Shown here piece by piece: positions 23,062 to 35,512 of a DNA stretch of 64,000 nucleotides (position 1 is the first letter of the stretch; every line of letters begins with the position of its first letter). The notes beneath the pieces are model-generated. The model worked only from the letters and a program-made list of their open reading frames with translations. It was not told where the DNA came from and did not search any database. Both the position numbers and the translations under genes were made by a program. The stretch spans positions 186,001 to 250,000 of the forward strand of contig VYCF01000024.1 of NCBI GenBank assembly GCA_009844085.1. Direction: 5' to 3'. Source of the stretch: Gammaproteobacteria bacterium. GTDB taxonomy: Bacteria > Pseudomonadota > Gammaproteobacteria > Pseudomonadales > Pseudohongiellaceae.

Positions 23062-23093
23062 GGCCCGGTACGCAAGTACCGGGCCTTTTTTTT
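23062..23093 (+). terminator. Rho-independent terminator
   Basis: A perfect 10-bp stem (GGCCCGGTAC, 23062-23071, with its complement at 23076-23085) closes a GCAA tetraloop and is followed by eight T. It is 144 bp downstream of the M16 peptidase gene and should end its transcript. The stretch from 22919 to 23061 shows no gene. Confidence 0.92.
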
Positions 23094-23103
23094 GAATTTC
23101 CCT

Positions 23104-23144
23104 TATACTGGCAACGTTTGGCCGCAGTATTGCGGCCTCTTTTT
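23104..23144 (+). promoter_or_regulatory. Leader with TATACT box and terminator-like hairpin (candidate attenuator)
   Basis: A TATACT -10-like box (23104-23109) is followed by the hairpin GGCCGCA-GTAT-TGCGGCC (23120-23137) and the T-rich run TCTTTTT. The hairpin ends only about 10 bp before the ATG at 23155. It would therefore fall in the 5' leader of the oxidoreductase operon if transcription starts near 23115. There is no clear -35 and no Shine-Dalgarno before the ATG. Confidence 0.45.
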
Positions 23145-23154
23145 AATTGGCCTC

Positions 23155-24930
23155 ATGAAACCGACCGATATCAGCAATCCGGACTACTTTCACAAGGTGG
23201 TCGATTGTCAATGGGCGTGCCCCGCGCATACGCCGGTGCCGGAATACATCCGGCTGATCGCCGAGAAGCGCTATACGGACGCCTACATGATCAACTGGGA
23301 ATCCAATGTCTTCCCGGGAATTCTCGGCCGGACCTGCGATCGGCCCTGCGAGCCCGCTTGCCGACGCGTCCGGGTCGAGGAGCAGCCGGTGGCGATCTGC
23401 CGGCTCAAAAGAGTGGCGGCCGACTACAAGTCCGACATACAAGCCCGATTGCCGAAGATTCCGAAAAAGAAAAACGGCAGGCATATCGCCCTCGTCGGCG
23501 CCGGTCCTGCTTCGCTGACCGTGGCCCGGGATCTGCTGCCCCTCGGTTACGAGATAACCCTCTTCGACCGGGACGACGCGTCCGGCGGCGCCATGCGCAC
23601 GCAGATTCCGCGTTTCCGCCTGCCGGTGGAGGTGCTCGAGGAAGAACTGAACTATATCCTCGATATGGGCATCAATTGCCGTTTCGGTACTGAAATCACC
23701 AGCATGAAGGAGTTGCTTGCAGAAGATTTCGACGCGATTTTCGTCGGCACCGGCGCTCCGCTCGGCAAGACTCTCAAGCTGCCCGGCCATGAAGAAGCCG
23801 CAGCGAACATTCATACCGGAATCGAATGGCTGGCGAATGTCGCCTTCGAGCATATCGATTCCATCGGCGAAACCGTGATCGTGCTCGGCGGCGGCAATAC
23901 CGCCATGGATTGCTGCCGCAGTTCCAAGCGGCTCGGCGGCAAGGACGTCAAGGTCGTGGTGCGCAGCGGCTTCGATGAGATGAAGGCCTCGCCCTGGGAA
24001 ATCGAAGACGCCATGAACGAGGATATTCCCATCCTCAACTTTTGCGTACCCAAGCGTTATTTGCTCAAAGACGGCAAACTGTGCGGCATGGAATTCGAAA
24101 AAGTGCGCCGGGAATACGACGAGAACGGCAAGCGGCTGCTGATTCCGACCGGCGAAGATCCGCTGGTTCTGCCTTGTGACGACGTATTGTGCGCGATCGG
24201 TCAGGACAACGCCTTTCCCTGGATCGAACGCAATCTCGGCATCGAATTCGATCGCTGGGAACTGCCCGTGCTCAACCAGACCACGTTCCAGTCCACCAAC
24301 GAGAAAGTGTTCTTCGGCGGCGACGCCGCGCTCGGGCCCGACAATATCATCACCGCCGTGGCGCACGGGCACTCCGCCGCGCTTTCGATCCATCTGCTAT
24401 GCGAAGGCCAGGACGTGAACGACCGTCCCGGCGACCTGACCACGCTCGACAGCCAGAAGATGGGCATCCATCAATGGTCCTACGACAACGACATCAGCCA
24501 CGACGTGCGCTATATCGTGCCCCATGCTTCCAAGGAGAAGACACTCAACGACATCAATGTCGAAGTGGAACTCGGCTTCGACGAGGAACTGGGTTTTGCC
24601 GAAACCCAGCGGTGCCTGAATTGCGACGTGCAGACCGTATTCACGGCAAAAACCTGTATCGAATGCGACGCCTGCGTCGATATCTGCCCGACCGACTGCA
24701 TCACCTTCACGGCAAACGGCGCGGAAAAGGATCTGCGCCAGCGTCTGTTGGCGCCGGCGGAAAACCTCGAACAGGATCTGTACGTTTCCGACACCCTCGG
24801 CACCGGACGCATCATGGCCAAGAACGAAGACCTCTGCCTGCATTGCGGACTGTGCGCCGAACGTTGCCCGACTTCCGCCTGGGACATGCAGAAATATCTA
24901 TACAACACGGCCAAAGCGGTTAACGCATGA
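23155..24930 (+). CDS. FAD/NAD(P)-dependent oxidoreductase with 4Fe-4S domain (GltD-like)
   Basis: From the ATG at 23155 the product is 591 aa. The N-terminus has the Cys-rich GltD-type cluster region (CQWACPAHTPVPEYI and RTCDRPCEPACRR). An FAD Rossmann fold (LVGAGPASLTVARDL) and a second nucleotide-binding fold (VIVLGGGNTAMDCC) follow. The C-terminus is a two-cluster ferredoxin domain (CIECDACVDICPTDC, CLHCGLCAERCPTSA). It overlaps korA by 4 bp (ATGA) and is probably the electron-transfer subunit that couples the 2-oxoacid oxidoreductase to NAD(P). An earlier in-frame start at 23092 lies upstream of the hairpin leader and is rejected. Confidence 0.88.
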   Translation: MKPTDISNPDYFHKVVDCQWACPAHTPVPEYIRLIAEKRYTDAYMINWESNVFPGILGRTCDRPCEPACRRVRVEEQPVAICRLKRVAADYKSDIQARLPKIPKKKNGRHIALVGAGPASLTVARDLLPLGYEITLFDRDDASGGAMRTQIPRFRLPVEVLEEELNYILDMGINCRFGTEITSMKELLAEDFDAIFVGTGAPLGKTLKLPGHEEAAANIHTGIEWLANVAFEHIDSIGETVIVLGGGNTAMDCCRSSKRLGGKDVKVVVRSGFDEMKASPWEIEDAMNEDIPILNFCVPKRYLLKDGKLCGMEFEKVRREYDENGKRLLIPTGEDPLVLPCDDVLCAIGQDNAFPWIERNLGIEFDRWELPVLNQTTFQSTNEKVFFGGDAALGPDNIITAVAHGHSAALSIHLLCEGQDVNDRPGDLTTLDSQKMGIHQWSYDNDISHDVRYIVPHASKEKTLNDINVEVELGFDEELGFAETQRCLNCDVQTVFTAKTCIECDACVDICPTDCITFTANGAEKDLRQRLLAPAENLEQDLYVSDTLGTGRIMAKNEDLCLHCGLCAERCPTSAWDMQKYLYNTAKAVNA

Positions 24931-26768
24931 GCAAGCGCAAATCCGCAAAGACCTCGAAGCGTCTTTCCGGAGTCAACAATTTCGTCGTCAAGTTCGCGAA
25001 CGTGAACGGTTCCGGCTCGGCCAGCGCCAACAACCTGTTCGCCAAATCGATCTTCCGCATGGGCATTCCGGTAAGCCCCCATAATATCTTTCCATCCAAT
25101 ATCCAGGGCCTGCCCACCTGGTACGAAGTGCGCATCAACGACAAGGGCTACCTCGGACGCAGGGACGGCGTGGACCTCATGGTCGCGGTAAACGAGCAGA
25201 CCATTGTCCGGGACATCGAATCGGTGCTGCCGGGCGGCTATGTGCTTTACGATTCGTCCAAGGCGCTCCGGCCCCTGCGCAAGGACGTGAATTTCCTGCC
25301 GATCCCGCTGAAGGAAATCTGCCTGCGAGAGTTCGAGCATCCGGGACAACGCCAGTTGTTTCAGAATATCGTCTACGTGGGCGCCCTGGCGGCCTTTCTG
25401 TCGATCGATTTCGAAGTTCTCACGAACATGGTCAGTCAGCAGTTCCGCGGCAAGGAGAAGCTCATACTGCCGAACGTTCATGCGTTGGAACTCGGCTACC
25501 ACTACGCCAATGACAATTTCGACTGCCCGCTGCCGATCCGGCTGAAACCTTCGCGCAAGGCCAAGGGCAAGATACTCATGGACGGCAATACCGCGATCGG
25601 CCTGGGCTGTGTCTATGGCGGCGCGACCGTCGCTTCCTGGTATCCGCTGACGCCATCGACTTCGGTAGTCGATGCGTACGGCAAATTCTGCAAGCGCATG
25701 CGAATCGACCCCGGCACCGGCAAGAGAAAATTCTCCATCGTGCAGGCCGAAGACGAACTCGCCGCCATCGGCATCGCCATCGGCGCGAGCTGGAACGGAG
25801 CACGCGCGTTTACCGCATCGAGCGGTCCGGGCGTATCGCTGATGCAGGAATTTCTCGGCCTGGCCTATTTCGCCGAAGTTCCCGTGGTGCTGTTCAACAT
25901 CCAGCGCGTGGGCCCTTCGACCGGCATGCCGACCCGGACCCAGCAAGGCGATCTGCTGACCTGCGCCTTTGCCTCCCACGGCGATACCCGGCACATATTG
26001 CTGTTTCCGTCGACCCCCAAGGAGTGTTTCGAATTCGCCGCAAGTTCCTTCGACATCGCGGACAGGCTGCAGACTCCCGTAATCGTCATGAGCGACCTTG
26101 AACTCGGCATGAACGATCATGTCTGCGATCCGCTGGAATGGGACGATGCGCGCAAGTACGACCGCGGCAAGGTATTGAGCGCGGAAGCGCTCGAAGAGAT
26201 CGAAAAATACGGCCGCTATGCCGATGTCGACGGCGACGGCATTCCCTGGCGCACGTACCCCGGCGCCCATCCCGAAAAGGGCAGCTATTTCACGCGTGGC
26301 AGTTCCCATGACGCCATGGCCGCGTATACCGAAGACGGCAACGTCTACGCTGAAGTGATGGATCGGCTGGCAAAGAAATTCGCCGGTTCGCTGAAATATC
26401 TGCCGCAGCCGGAAATCGAGTCCGAAGGCAACAAGCGCGGCATGATCTATTTCGGCACCACCGCCAGCGCCATTCCCGAAGTGCACGACAAGCTCGCGAA
26501 ACGGGGCATCATGCTCGACACCATGCGAATCCGTTCGTTCCCGTTCCACGAGGAAGTCACGCGCTTCATCGACGAGCACGAACTCGTCTACGTGATCGAA
26601 CAGAATCGCGACGCCCAGTTGAAAAGCCTGCTCAAGATCGAGTGCAACGCCACCGACGAAAAAATGCACTCGATCCTGAGCTATAGCGGCGTGGTCACGA
26701 GCGCCGACTGCATCGAATCGGCGATTCTGGAAGACCTGTCCGAAATGTCGAAACTGGCCTCCGCCTGA
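24927..26768 (+). CDS. korA: 2-oxoacid:acceptor oxidoreductase, fused gamma/alpha subunit (KorA-like)
   Basis: The 613-aa protein has an N-terminal gamma domain (about 15-190; GVNNFVVKFANVNGSGSASANNLFAKSIFRMG). The alpha-subunit pyrimidine-binding domain follows (DGNTAIGLGCVYGGATVASWYPLTPST; SSGPGVSLMQEFLGLAYFAEVPVVLFNIQRVGPSTGMPTRTQQGD). With the adjacent KorB it would oxidatively decarboxylate a 2-oxoacid to acyl-CoA, reducing ferredoxin. The gamma-alpha order resembles 2-oxoglutarate:ferredoxin oxidoreductases, but substrate specificity is inferred. Confidence 0.85.
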   Translation: MSKRKSAKTSKRLSGVNNFVVKFANVNGSGSASANNLFAKSIFRMGIPVSPHNIFPSNIQGLPTWYEVRINDKGYLGRRDGVDLMVAVNEQTIVRDIESVLPGGYVLYDSSKALRPLRKDVNFLPIPLKEICLREFEHPGQRQLFQNIVYVGALAAFLSIDFEVLTNMVSQQFRGKEKLILPNVHALELGYHYANDNFDCPLPIRLKPSRKAKGKILMDGNTAIGLGCVYGGATVASWYPLTPSTSVVDAYGKFCKRMRIDPGTGKRKFSIVQAEDELAAIGIAIGASWNGARAFTASSGPGVSLMQEFLGLAYFAEVPVVLFNIQRVGPSTGMPTRTQQGDLLTCAFASHGDTRHILLFPSTPKECFEFAASSFDIADRLQTPVIVMSDLELGMNDHVCDPLEWDDARKYDRGKVLSAEALEEIEKYGRYADVDGDGIPWRTYPGAHPEKGSYFTRGSSHDAMAAYTEDGNVYAEVMDRLAKKFAGSLKYLPQPEIESEGNKRGMIYFGTTASAIPEVHDKLAKRGIMLDTMRIRSFPFHEEVTRFIDEHELVYVIEQNRDAQLKSLLKIECNATDEKMHSILSYSGVVTSADCIESAILEDLSEMSKLASA

Positions 26769-26782
26769 CCGGTGATCGAACC

Positions 26783-26800
26783 ATGAGCTACTTTCCATGA
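26783..26800 (+). other. Five-codon minicistron (MSYFP) overlapping the korB start
   Basis: ATGAGCTACTTTCCATGA encodes Met-Ser-Tyr-Phe-Pro and its TGA overlaps the korB ATG (ATGA). The first nine bases nearly duplicate the start of korB (ATGAGTTAC), so it may be a tandem duplication of the start region, a reinitiation device or chance. No strong Shine-Dalgarno precedes either start. Confidence 0.35.
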
Positions 26801-27852
26801 GTTACATTGTCAAACCACGATTCCACCATCCGGGACTCCAGAAGAACGACCTGGGCTATACCCGGCGGGACTATGAAGGCACGCTGACCACCTTGTGCGG
26901 CGGTTGCGGCCACGACTCGATCAGCGCCGCCATCATTCACGCGGTGCATGACATGTCGCTGGCGCCCCATCAGGTCGCCAAGGTGTCCGGCATCGGCTGT
27001 TCGTCCAAGATTCCCGCGTATTTTCTCGAAAGGTCCCATGGCTTCAATTCGGTCCATGGACGCATGCCTTCGATCGCGACCGGCGCCAATCTGGCAAACC
27101 GCGAGTTGTATTACATCGGCATCTCAGGCGACGGCGACACGGCGTCCATCGGGCTCGGCCAGTTCTGTCATATCGTTCGCCGCCGCATCAACATGCTCTA
27201 CATGGTGGCCAATAACGGCACCTACGGTCTCACCAAGGGTCAACTTTCTGCAACGGCGGATCCCGGCTCAAAGACCAAGTTCGGCGAGGAAAGCCAGTAC
27301 GACAATATCGATCTGGTGAGCCTGGCCATCGATCTCGGCGCGAGTTTCGTGGCGCGCAGCTTTTCCGGGGACAAGGAACAGCTCGTGCCGCTGATCCAGG
27401 CGGGCCTGAGTCATCGCGGCTTTGCGTTCATCGACGTGATTTCGCCTTGCGTGACTTTCAACAACACGCCCTTCTCCACCCATGGCTACAAGAACACCTG
27501 GGAAAACAACGTAGTTTTAAGCGAGATCGATTTCGTTCCCATGCGCAAGGAAATCACCGCCAGGTATTCCGCCGGAAAGGAAAAGGAAATCACCTTGCAT
27601 GACGGCTCGGTCATTCATCTGCACAAGACAAGCGGCGATTACGACCCCTATGATCGCGAGAACGCCTTGTACCACGTGAACGAATACAAGAAGCAGGGCA
27701 AGATCGCGACGGGGCTGCTCTACATCAATCAGTCGCAATCCGATCTGCACGAACTGAACGACACCGTCGACAAGCCCTTCAACCGCCTGAACGAACACGA
27801 TCTTTGCCCGGGCGGAGACGTGCTGCAGGACATCAACGAAACTTTCATGTAG
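26797..27852 (+). CDS. korB: 2-oxoacid:acceptor oxidoreductase, TPP-binding beta subunit (KorB-like)
   Basis: The 351-aa beta subunit carries thiamine diphosphate and a 4Fe-4S cluster. Visible signatures are LCGGCGHDSIS, SGIGCSSKIPAYF, HGRMPSIATGANLAN and the TPP/Mg motif GDGDTASIGLGQF, with VANNGTYGLTKGQ. It forms one enzyme with the upstream alpha/gamma subunit and the flavoprotein. Its 3' end overlaps convergent djlA by 8 bp. Confidence 0.88.
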   Translation: MSYIVKPRFHHPGLQKNDLGYTRRDYEGTLTTLCGGCGHDSISAAIIHAVHDMSLAPHQVAKVSGIGCSSKIPAYFLERSHGFNSVHGRMPSIATGANLANRELYYIGISGDGDTASIGLGQFCHIVRRRINMLYMVANNGTYGLTKGQLSATADPGSKTKFGEESQYDNIDLVSLAIDLGASFVARSFSGDKEQLVPLIQAGLSHRGFAFIDVISPCVTFNNTPFSTHGYKNTWENNVVLSEIDFVPMRKEITARYSAGKEKEITLHDGSVIHLHKTSGDYDPYDRENALYHVNEYKKQGKIATGLLYINQSQSDLHELNDTVDKPFNRLNEHDLCPGGDVLQDINETFM

Positions 27853-28630
27853 CGCGGCTTGACTTGATCAGTTCATACGCCGCCTTGATCTCCTGGGCCT
27901 TGCGCGTGGCGATGTCCATCATTTCATCGGGCAGGCCCTTGGCAACGAGTTTGTCGGGATGATGCTGATTCATTTGCCGGCGATAAGCCTTCTTCAGTTC
28001 GGCATCGCCCGCCCCTTCGCTTACGCCAAGCAATTTGTACGCCGCCCGCAATTGCTCTTCGCTCGATTCGGTCTGCGCGAACTGGGCCTGCCCTGAAATT
28101 CTCCCCAGCAGTTGATCGAGTTGCCGTGGCGAGAAACCGAGTTGGGTGGCGATGCTTTGCAGCAGATTCCGCTCCCTGGCGTCGAGTTTGCCGTCGGCAA
28201 ACGCCGTCGCGATGACGATTTCCAAAAACATCTGCAGCAATGTGCTGCGCCGGGCCGCTTCCTGCCGAAACTGGTCAAGCACCTGGAAAAGAGGAAATCC
28301 GTCCTGTTTGCCTGCATTGAACAGGTCGATCGCGACCTGACGCTGCCGCGGCGACAGCCGCATCTGCTCCATGACGCGCTCGGCGAGTTCGACTTCATGC
28401 CTGCTGACATGTCCATCCGACTTGGCGATATAGCCCATGACGGAAAATGTCGCGGTGAAGAAAGCGGTCTGGACCCGCTCGGTGCTGCCCCGGCCGAGAA
28501 AATCGCCTGAGCCGACGGAATCGAGGCCGGTATCGAAATAGTTACCGAGAACGGCGCCGAGCAGCGCGCCAAGCGGACCGCCGAGCATGAAGCCGAAAGT
28601 TCCGCCGACGACTTTTCCCCACCAACTCAT
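27845..28630 (-). CDS. djlA: Co-chaperone DjlA (membrane-anchored J-domain protein)
   Basis: DjlA is a type-III DnaK co-chaperone of the inner membrane. The 261-aa protein starts with a Gly-rich membrane segment (GGTFGFMLGGPLGALLGAVLG), followed by a TerB-like helical domain (about 50-185). The C-terminal J-domain carries the HPD motif at 224-226. Domain order and length match E. coli DjlA. It is 2 bp downstream of ligA. Confidence 0.92.
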   Translation of the reverse strand: MSWWGKVVGGTFGFMLGGPLGALLGAVLGNYFDTGLDSVGSGDFLGRGSTERVQTAFFTATFSVMGYIAKSDGHVSRHEVELAERVMEQMRLSPRQRQVAIDLFNAGKQDGFPLFQVLDQFRQEAARRSTLLQMFLEIVIATAFADGKLDARERNLLQSIATQLGFSPRQLDQLLGRISGQAQFAQTESSEEQLRAAYKLLGVSEGAGDAELKKAYRRQMNQHHPDKLVAKGLPDEMMDIATRKAQEIKAAYELIKSSRAT

Positions 28631-28632
28631 TG

Positions 28633-31621
<2,989 letters not shown>

Positions 31622-31706
31622 TTGTCCACAACCACACGTTCCTGAATTGTTGTTCGGGTCATTTGCTATATCCACCGGTTGGGTGAATTTCTTTAGCAAA
31701 AAATTC

Positions 31707-34700
31707 CTAACTCGTCGCCATTTCGGCGGCTTCGTCGATATCGACGCTGACAACCCGGGAAATGCCCGCTTCCTGCATCGTGATGCCGAGCAGTTGATTG
31801 GCGGTTTCCATCGAAATCTTGTTGTGGGTGACGAGAATGAATTGCACGCGCGCCGCCAGTTCCCGCAGGAGGGCGGAGAAACGATTGGTGTTGGTATCGT
31901 CGAGCGGCGCGTCGACCTCGTCGAGCATGCAAAACGGCGAAGGATTGAGCTGGAAGATGGTGAATACCAGGGCGATGGCGGTCATCGCTTTCTCGCCACC
32001 GGAAAGCAGATGGATGCTCACGTTCTTCTTCCCCGGCGGCCGCGCCATGATGGTCACGCCGGCATTGAGCAGATCTTCGCCGGTCAACTCGAGCCAGGCC
32101 TGGCCGCCGCCGAACAGGCGGGCAAAAAGGCCTTTCAACCCCTGATTGATGTCGTCCAGCGTGGCGCCGAAACGGGACCGGGTCTCGCCGTCGATCTTTC
32201 TCATCGCGTCTTCCAGTGTGGACAAGGCCTTTTCGAGTTCGTCGTTCTGCTTGTCGAGCCAGACCTTTCGTTCCGATTGCTGTTCGAATTCTTCCGCCGC
32301 CGCCAGATTGACCGCGCCGATCCGCTGGATGCGGCCATCGAGTTTTTCCAGTAATTCTTCGCAGGACTGCGCGGTCTGATCTTCGGGAAGATCGTCGAGA
32401 ACCTGCCGCGGACTCAATCCGGCCTGTTCGAGTCTGGCAAGCAGGTCTTCGCTTTTCACCGCGGCGCGTTCGTTCTCGATGCGATGGCGCTGGATTTCCT
32501 CCAGGACGCCGGTATGACGCTGCTGCAACTGCCGGCGCGTCAATTCCCGGGCTTTCAGCTTCTCTTCGGCTGCCTCAAAAGCGGTCCTCGCTTCGCGCAA
32601 TTCCTTTTCGACATCGGCTGCCTGCTTCAGCTTTTCCTGCAATTGCTTCCGCAATTGCTCGCCGGGCTCCCTGGTTTCCTCCAACTGGGCCTCCAGGGTC
32701 CGGATTCTTTCCGCGTCGCGCTGGACCTGAACCGCCATGCGGTCCATGTTCTCTCGGGTCGATTTCAATTGCGTGCCGAGTTCGTTCTTCTTCAGGGCAA
32801 GTTTGTGCAATTCGTCCTTGTCGCTGGCTGCACGGGTCCGTTGCTCTTCAAGCTGTTTTCGATCTTGCTCCCGTTCGCGCGCGTATTCCTGTCGGCGTCC
32901 GGCGTCCGCCTTCATCTGGTCGCGCGCTTCCTGAAGGCGCCGGCCCGATTCTTCCGCGCTGGCCCGATCCAGTTCGATCTGTCCCCGCAACTCACCGAGC
33001 TCCGCTTCAATCCGTTCACGACGCTCGATATTTCCCTTTATGCGGGTGTTTTCGGCCGAGATTTCCGCACGAATCCTTTCCAGGTCCGCGGTCTTCTTAT
33101 GCAAGAGTTCCAGGCATCGTTCGCGTTCTTCTTCCGCCGCGGCCAGCGTCCGGCGAAACTGTTCGCGCTGTTTTTCGAGCTTGCCGGATTTTTCTTCCAT
33201 CGAAACGATCTCGGCTTGCAGACTGTCGATTACCGATTGCCGCAGGACGACGGATTGCTCCCGGTCGGCCTTGCCGATCCGGATCCAGCCTGTGGCGATC
33301 CATACCCCTTCGGGGCAGATCACGGACTCTCCCGCCCGCAATTTGCCTCGCACCGCCAGGGCCTCTTTCAGACTTCCGGCGCCATGCACGGCGCGCAAGA
33401 GATCGTTGAGCGGCCGGCTGCTTTCGACCTTGCCGGCTAATGGCGGCGGCAGGTCTTTCCTCGCCTCCACCGAGGTGGCGTCTCCAGCATCGAGCAAGGT
33501 CAGATCCGCCCTGGGCAGATCTGCAAGCAGCGAATCAGGCAATTCGTCCAGGCAGATTCCGCGCAGGCGGTCTCCCAGCACGAATTCCACAGCAGTTTCC
33601 CAGCCCGGTTCGATCCGCAGGGATTCGCCGAGCCTGGAAGAACCTTCCAGGCCTTGCTTCTTCAGCCATTCCGCAGGCGCCGTGTCGTCGCTGCCGAGCG
33701 CCGCCTGCTGCAAGGCGTCAAGCGAAGCCTTTCGCCCGCCGGCTTCCCGGATTCCCGAACGGACACGATCTAGTTCTTCGCCGCTAGCCGCGAGCAGTTT
33801 TCGCGTACTCTCCAATTCGGCCGCCGCTTCGCCATGACTGCCGCGCAAGCGTTCCAGTTCCTCTTCCAGTTCGGACGCCTGCCGCTCCCGGCCGGCAATG
33901 TCACCGGGCTCCGTATCGAGTTCGGCCAATTCGGTTTGCAAACGCTCCCGGCTCTGGCGCGCACGCTCGATGCTGTTTTCGAATTGGCGGATCCTGGACT
34001 GTTCGACTTCGGCGGTCTGGCGCGGCGTTTCCGCTTCGAGGCTGAAGTCGTCCCATTGCCGCTGGCTTAACTGCTGGCGGCTTTCCGTTTCCCCGGCGAG
34101 ACGCGAAGATTCGCTTTCCCTCTCTTCGGCCGCCGCCACGTCGACCGAGATCTGTTCGAGTTCCCGCTCGATCCGGGTCACACGGGCCAGGTCGGAATCG
34201 AGTTCGTCCGAAGTCTGGCGCCATTCGCCGCGGGTCTTTTCCAGATCCCCGCCAAGTTGCGCGACTTTCTCGCTGTGATGTTCTATTGACTGCTCGATGC
34301 GCGCAATGTCGTTGCCGATCTGGATACTCCTGCCCTGGATGTCGGAAACGCCGGCATTCAGTTCCGCATTGTGCGCCCGGCTCTGTTCGATGGCGGATTC
34401 CTCCTCGAGTTGACCTGCCGCGACTTTCTCCTTGCGGGTTTCCAGTTCAGCCAGGGTCCGCTCGAATGCATTCATTTCCTGCGCCAGGCCCTGCCACTGC
34501 AACGCGTGCAACCGGGCTTCGACGGTTCGCTGCTCTTCCATCAGCTCCCGGTAGCGCTGGGCCGCCCGCGACTGCCGCTCGAGATGTTCAAGTTGCCGCT
34601 GCAACTCGCCGCGCACGTCCGCCAGCCGCTCCAGGTTCTCGCGGGTCCTGGCAATGCGCGCCGCGGTTTCCTTGCGCCGTTCGCGATATTTCGAGATGCC

Positions 34701-35204
34701 TGCTGCCTCCTCGATATAGACCCGCAATTCTTCCGGCCTGGACTCGATCAGGCGGCTGATCATGCCTTGCTCGACGATGGAATAACTGCGCGGGCCGAGT
34801 CCGGTGCCGAGAAAGAGTTCGGTGATGTCCCGCCGCCGGCATCGCGTTCCGTTGAGCGAGTAAACCGATTCGCCGCCCCGTTCGACTTTCCGCTTGATCG
34901 AGATTTCCGCGTAGCCGGCGTATTCGCCTTGCAGGCGGTTGTCCGGATTGTCGAAGACGAGTTCCACCGAGGCGAGACCGACCGCATTCCGGACCGCAGA
35001 ACCGTTGAAGATGACGTCGGCCATCTGTTCACCGCGCAGGTTTCGCGGCGAACTTTCGCCCATGACCCAGCGCACTGCGTCGATCACGTTCGACTTGCCG
35101 CAGCCGTTGGGTCCGACTACGGCGCAGATGTTCGAAGGGAAGTTGATGGTGGTAGGGTCAACGAATGACTTGAAACCGGCCAATCTGATGCATTTCAGTC
35201 GCAT
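31707..35204 (-). CDS. smc: Chromosome segregation protein SMC
   Basis: SMC is the structural ATPase that compacts and segregates chromosomes. The 1165-aa protein has Walker A GPNGCGKSN at 31-39, two long coiled-coil arms, a hinge around 490-660, and the C-terminal signature LLSGGEKAMTAIALVF with Walker B MLDEVDAPLDD. Its presence instead of MukB fits a non-enteric gammaproteobacterium. The usual ScpA/ScpB partners are not in the window. Confidence 0.96.
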   Translation of the reverse strand: MRLKCIRLAGFKSFVDPTTINFPSNICAVVGPNGCGKSNVIDAVRWVMGESSPRNLRGEQMADVIFNGSAVRNAVGLASVELVFDNPDNRLQGEYAGYAEISIKRKVERGGESVYSLNGTRCRRRDITELFLGTGLGPRSYSIVEQGMISRLIESRPEELRVYIEEAAGISKYRERRKETAARIARTRENLERLADVRGELQRQLEHLERQSRAAQRYRELMEEQRTVEARLHALQWQGLAQEMNAFERTLAELETRKEKVAAGQLEEESAIEQSRAHNAELNAGVSDIQGRSIQIGNDIARIEQSIEHHSEKVAQLGGDLEKTRGEWRQTSDELDSDLARVTRIERELEQISVDVAAAEERESESSRLAGETESRQQLSQRQWDDFSLEAETPRQTAEVEQSRIRQFENSIERARQSRERLQTELAELDTEPGDIAGRERQASELEEELERLRGSHGEAAAELESTRKLLAASGEELDRVRSGIREAGGRKASLDALQQAALGSDDTAPAEWLKKQGLEGSSRLGESLRIEPGWETAVEFVLGDRLRGICLDELPDSLLADLPRADLTLLDAGDATSVEARKDLPPPLAGKVESSRPLNDLLRAVHGAGSLKEALAVRGKLRAGESVICPEGVWIATGWIRIGKADREQSVVLRQSVIDSLQAEIVSMEEKSGKLEKQREQFRRTLAAAEEERERCLELLHKKTADLERIRAEISAENTRIKGNIERRERIEAELGELRGQIELDRASAEESGRRLQEARDQMKADAGRRQEYAREREQDRKQLEEQRTRAASDKDELHKLALKKNELGTQLKSTRENMDRMAVQVQRDAERIRTLEAQLEETREPGEQLRKQLQEKLKQAADVEKELREARTAFEAAEEKLKARELTRRQLQQRHTGVLEEIQRHRIENERAAVKSEDLLARLEQAGLSPRQVLDDLPEDQTAQSCEELLEKLDGRIQRIGAVNLAAAEEFEQQSERKVWLDKQNDELEKALSTLEDAMRKIDGETRSRFGATLDDINQGLKGLFARLFGGGQAWLELTGEDLLNAGVTIMARPPGKKNVSIHLLSGGEKAMTAIALVFTIFQLNPSPFCMLDEVDAPLDDTNTNRFSALLRELAARVQFILVTHNKISMETANQLLGITMQEAGISRVVSVDIDEAAEMATS

Positions 35205-35383
35205 GAATCGTCTTGCCTGTCTTTGTTCCCGCCCGACTGCCGAGCTTGCGCCGGTATCCTTGTTTCTTGAAATCGACAGGTACGCGCCAGAGTGTAACCG
35301 AATTGCCCGAAAACCCGCCAGTCATGCTGACGTTTCTTCCCGGAAATCACTCGAATGTCGCGCTGATGTCAACCTGATGTCGT

Positions 35384-35423
35384 GGTAAACGCAACCATGA
35401 CAACGTTTACCCTCGCTTATAAT
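35384..35423 (+). promoter_or_regulatory. Operator/promoter of the orphan ribbon-helix-helix gene
   Basis: A perfect inverted repeat GGTAAACG-N12-CGTTTACC (35384-35391 and 35404-35411) overlaps a -35-like ATGACA (35397-35402). A perfect TATAAT lies at 35418-35423 (15-bp spacing). Upstream, CTGATGTC occurs twice in tandem (11-bp period, around 35363-35381). The arrangement fits autoregulation by a ribbon-helix-helix dimer. No gene is seen in the rest of 35205-35512. Confidence 0.6.
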
Positions 35424-35512
35424 CGGTATCGGGGAGGCAAAGCCGGCACACACAAAAATCGGGGCCGGCAAAGCCAGCGCAATACGATCGGCGGCTTCCA
35501 GGAGGGGAACAA

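Noticed and set aside
24510-26798. Long minus-strand open frame (762 codons) across korA
   Set aside because: It is antisense to a clearly conserved gene and its translation shows no domain; GC-rich codon bias creates such shadows. The same applies to 28969-30852 over ligA and 38635-40440 over lysS.
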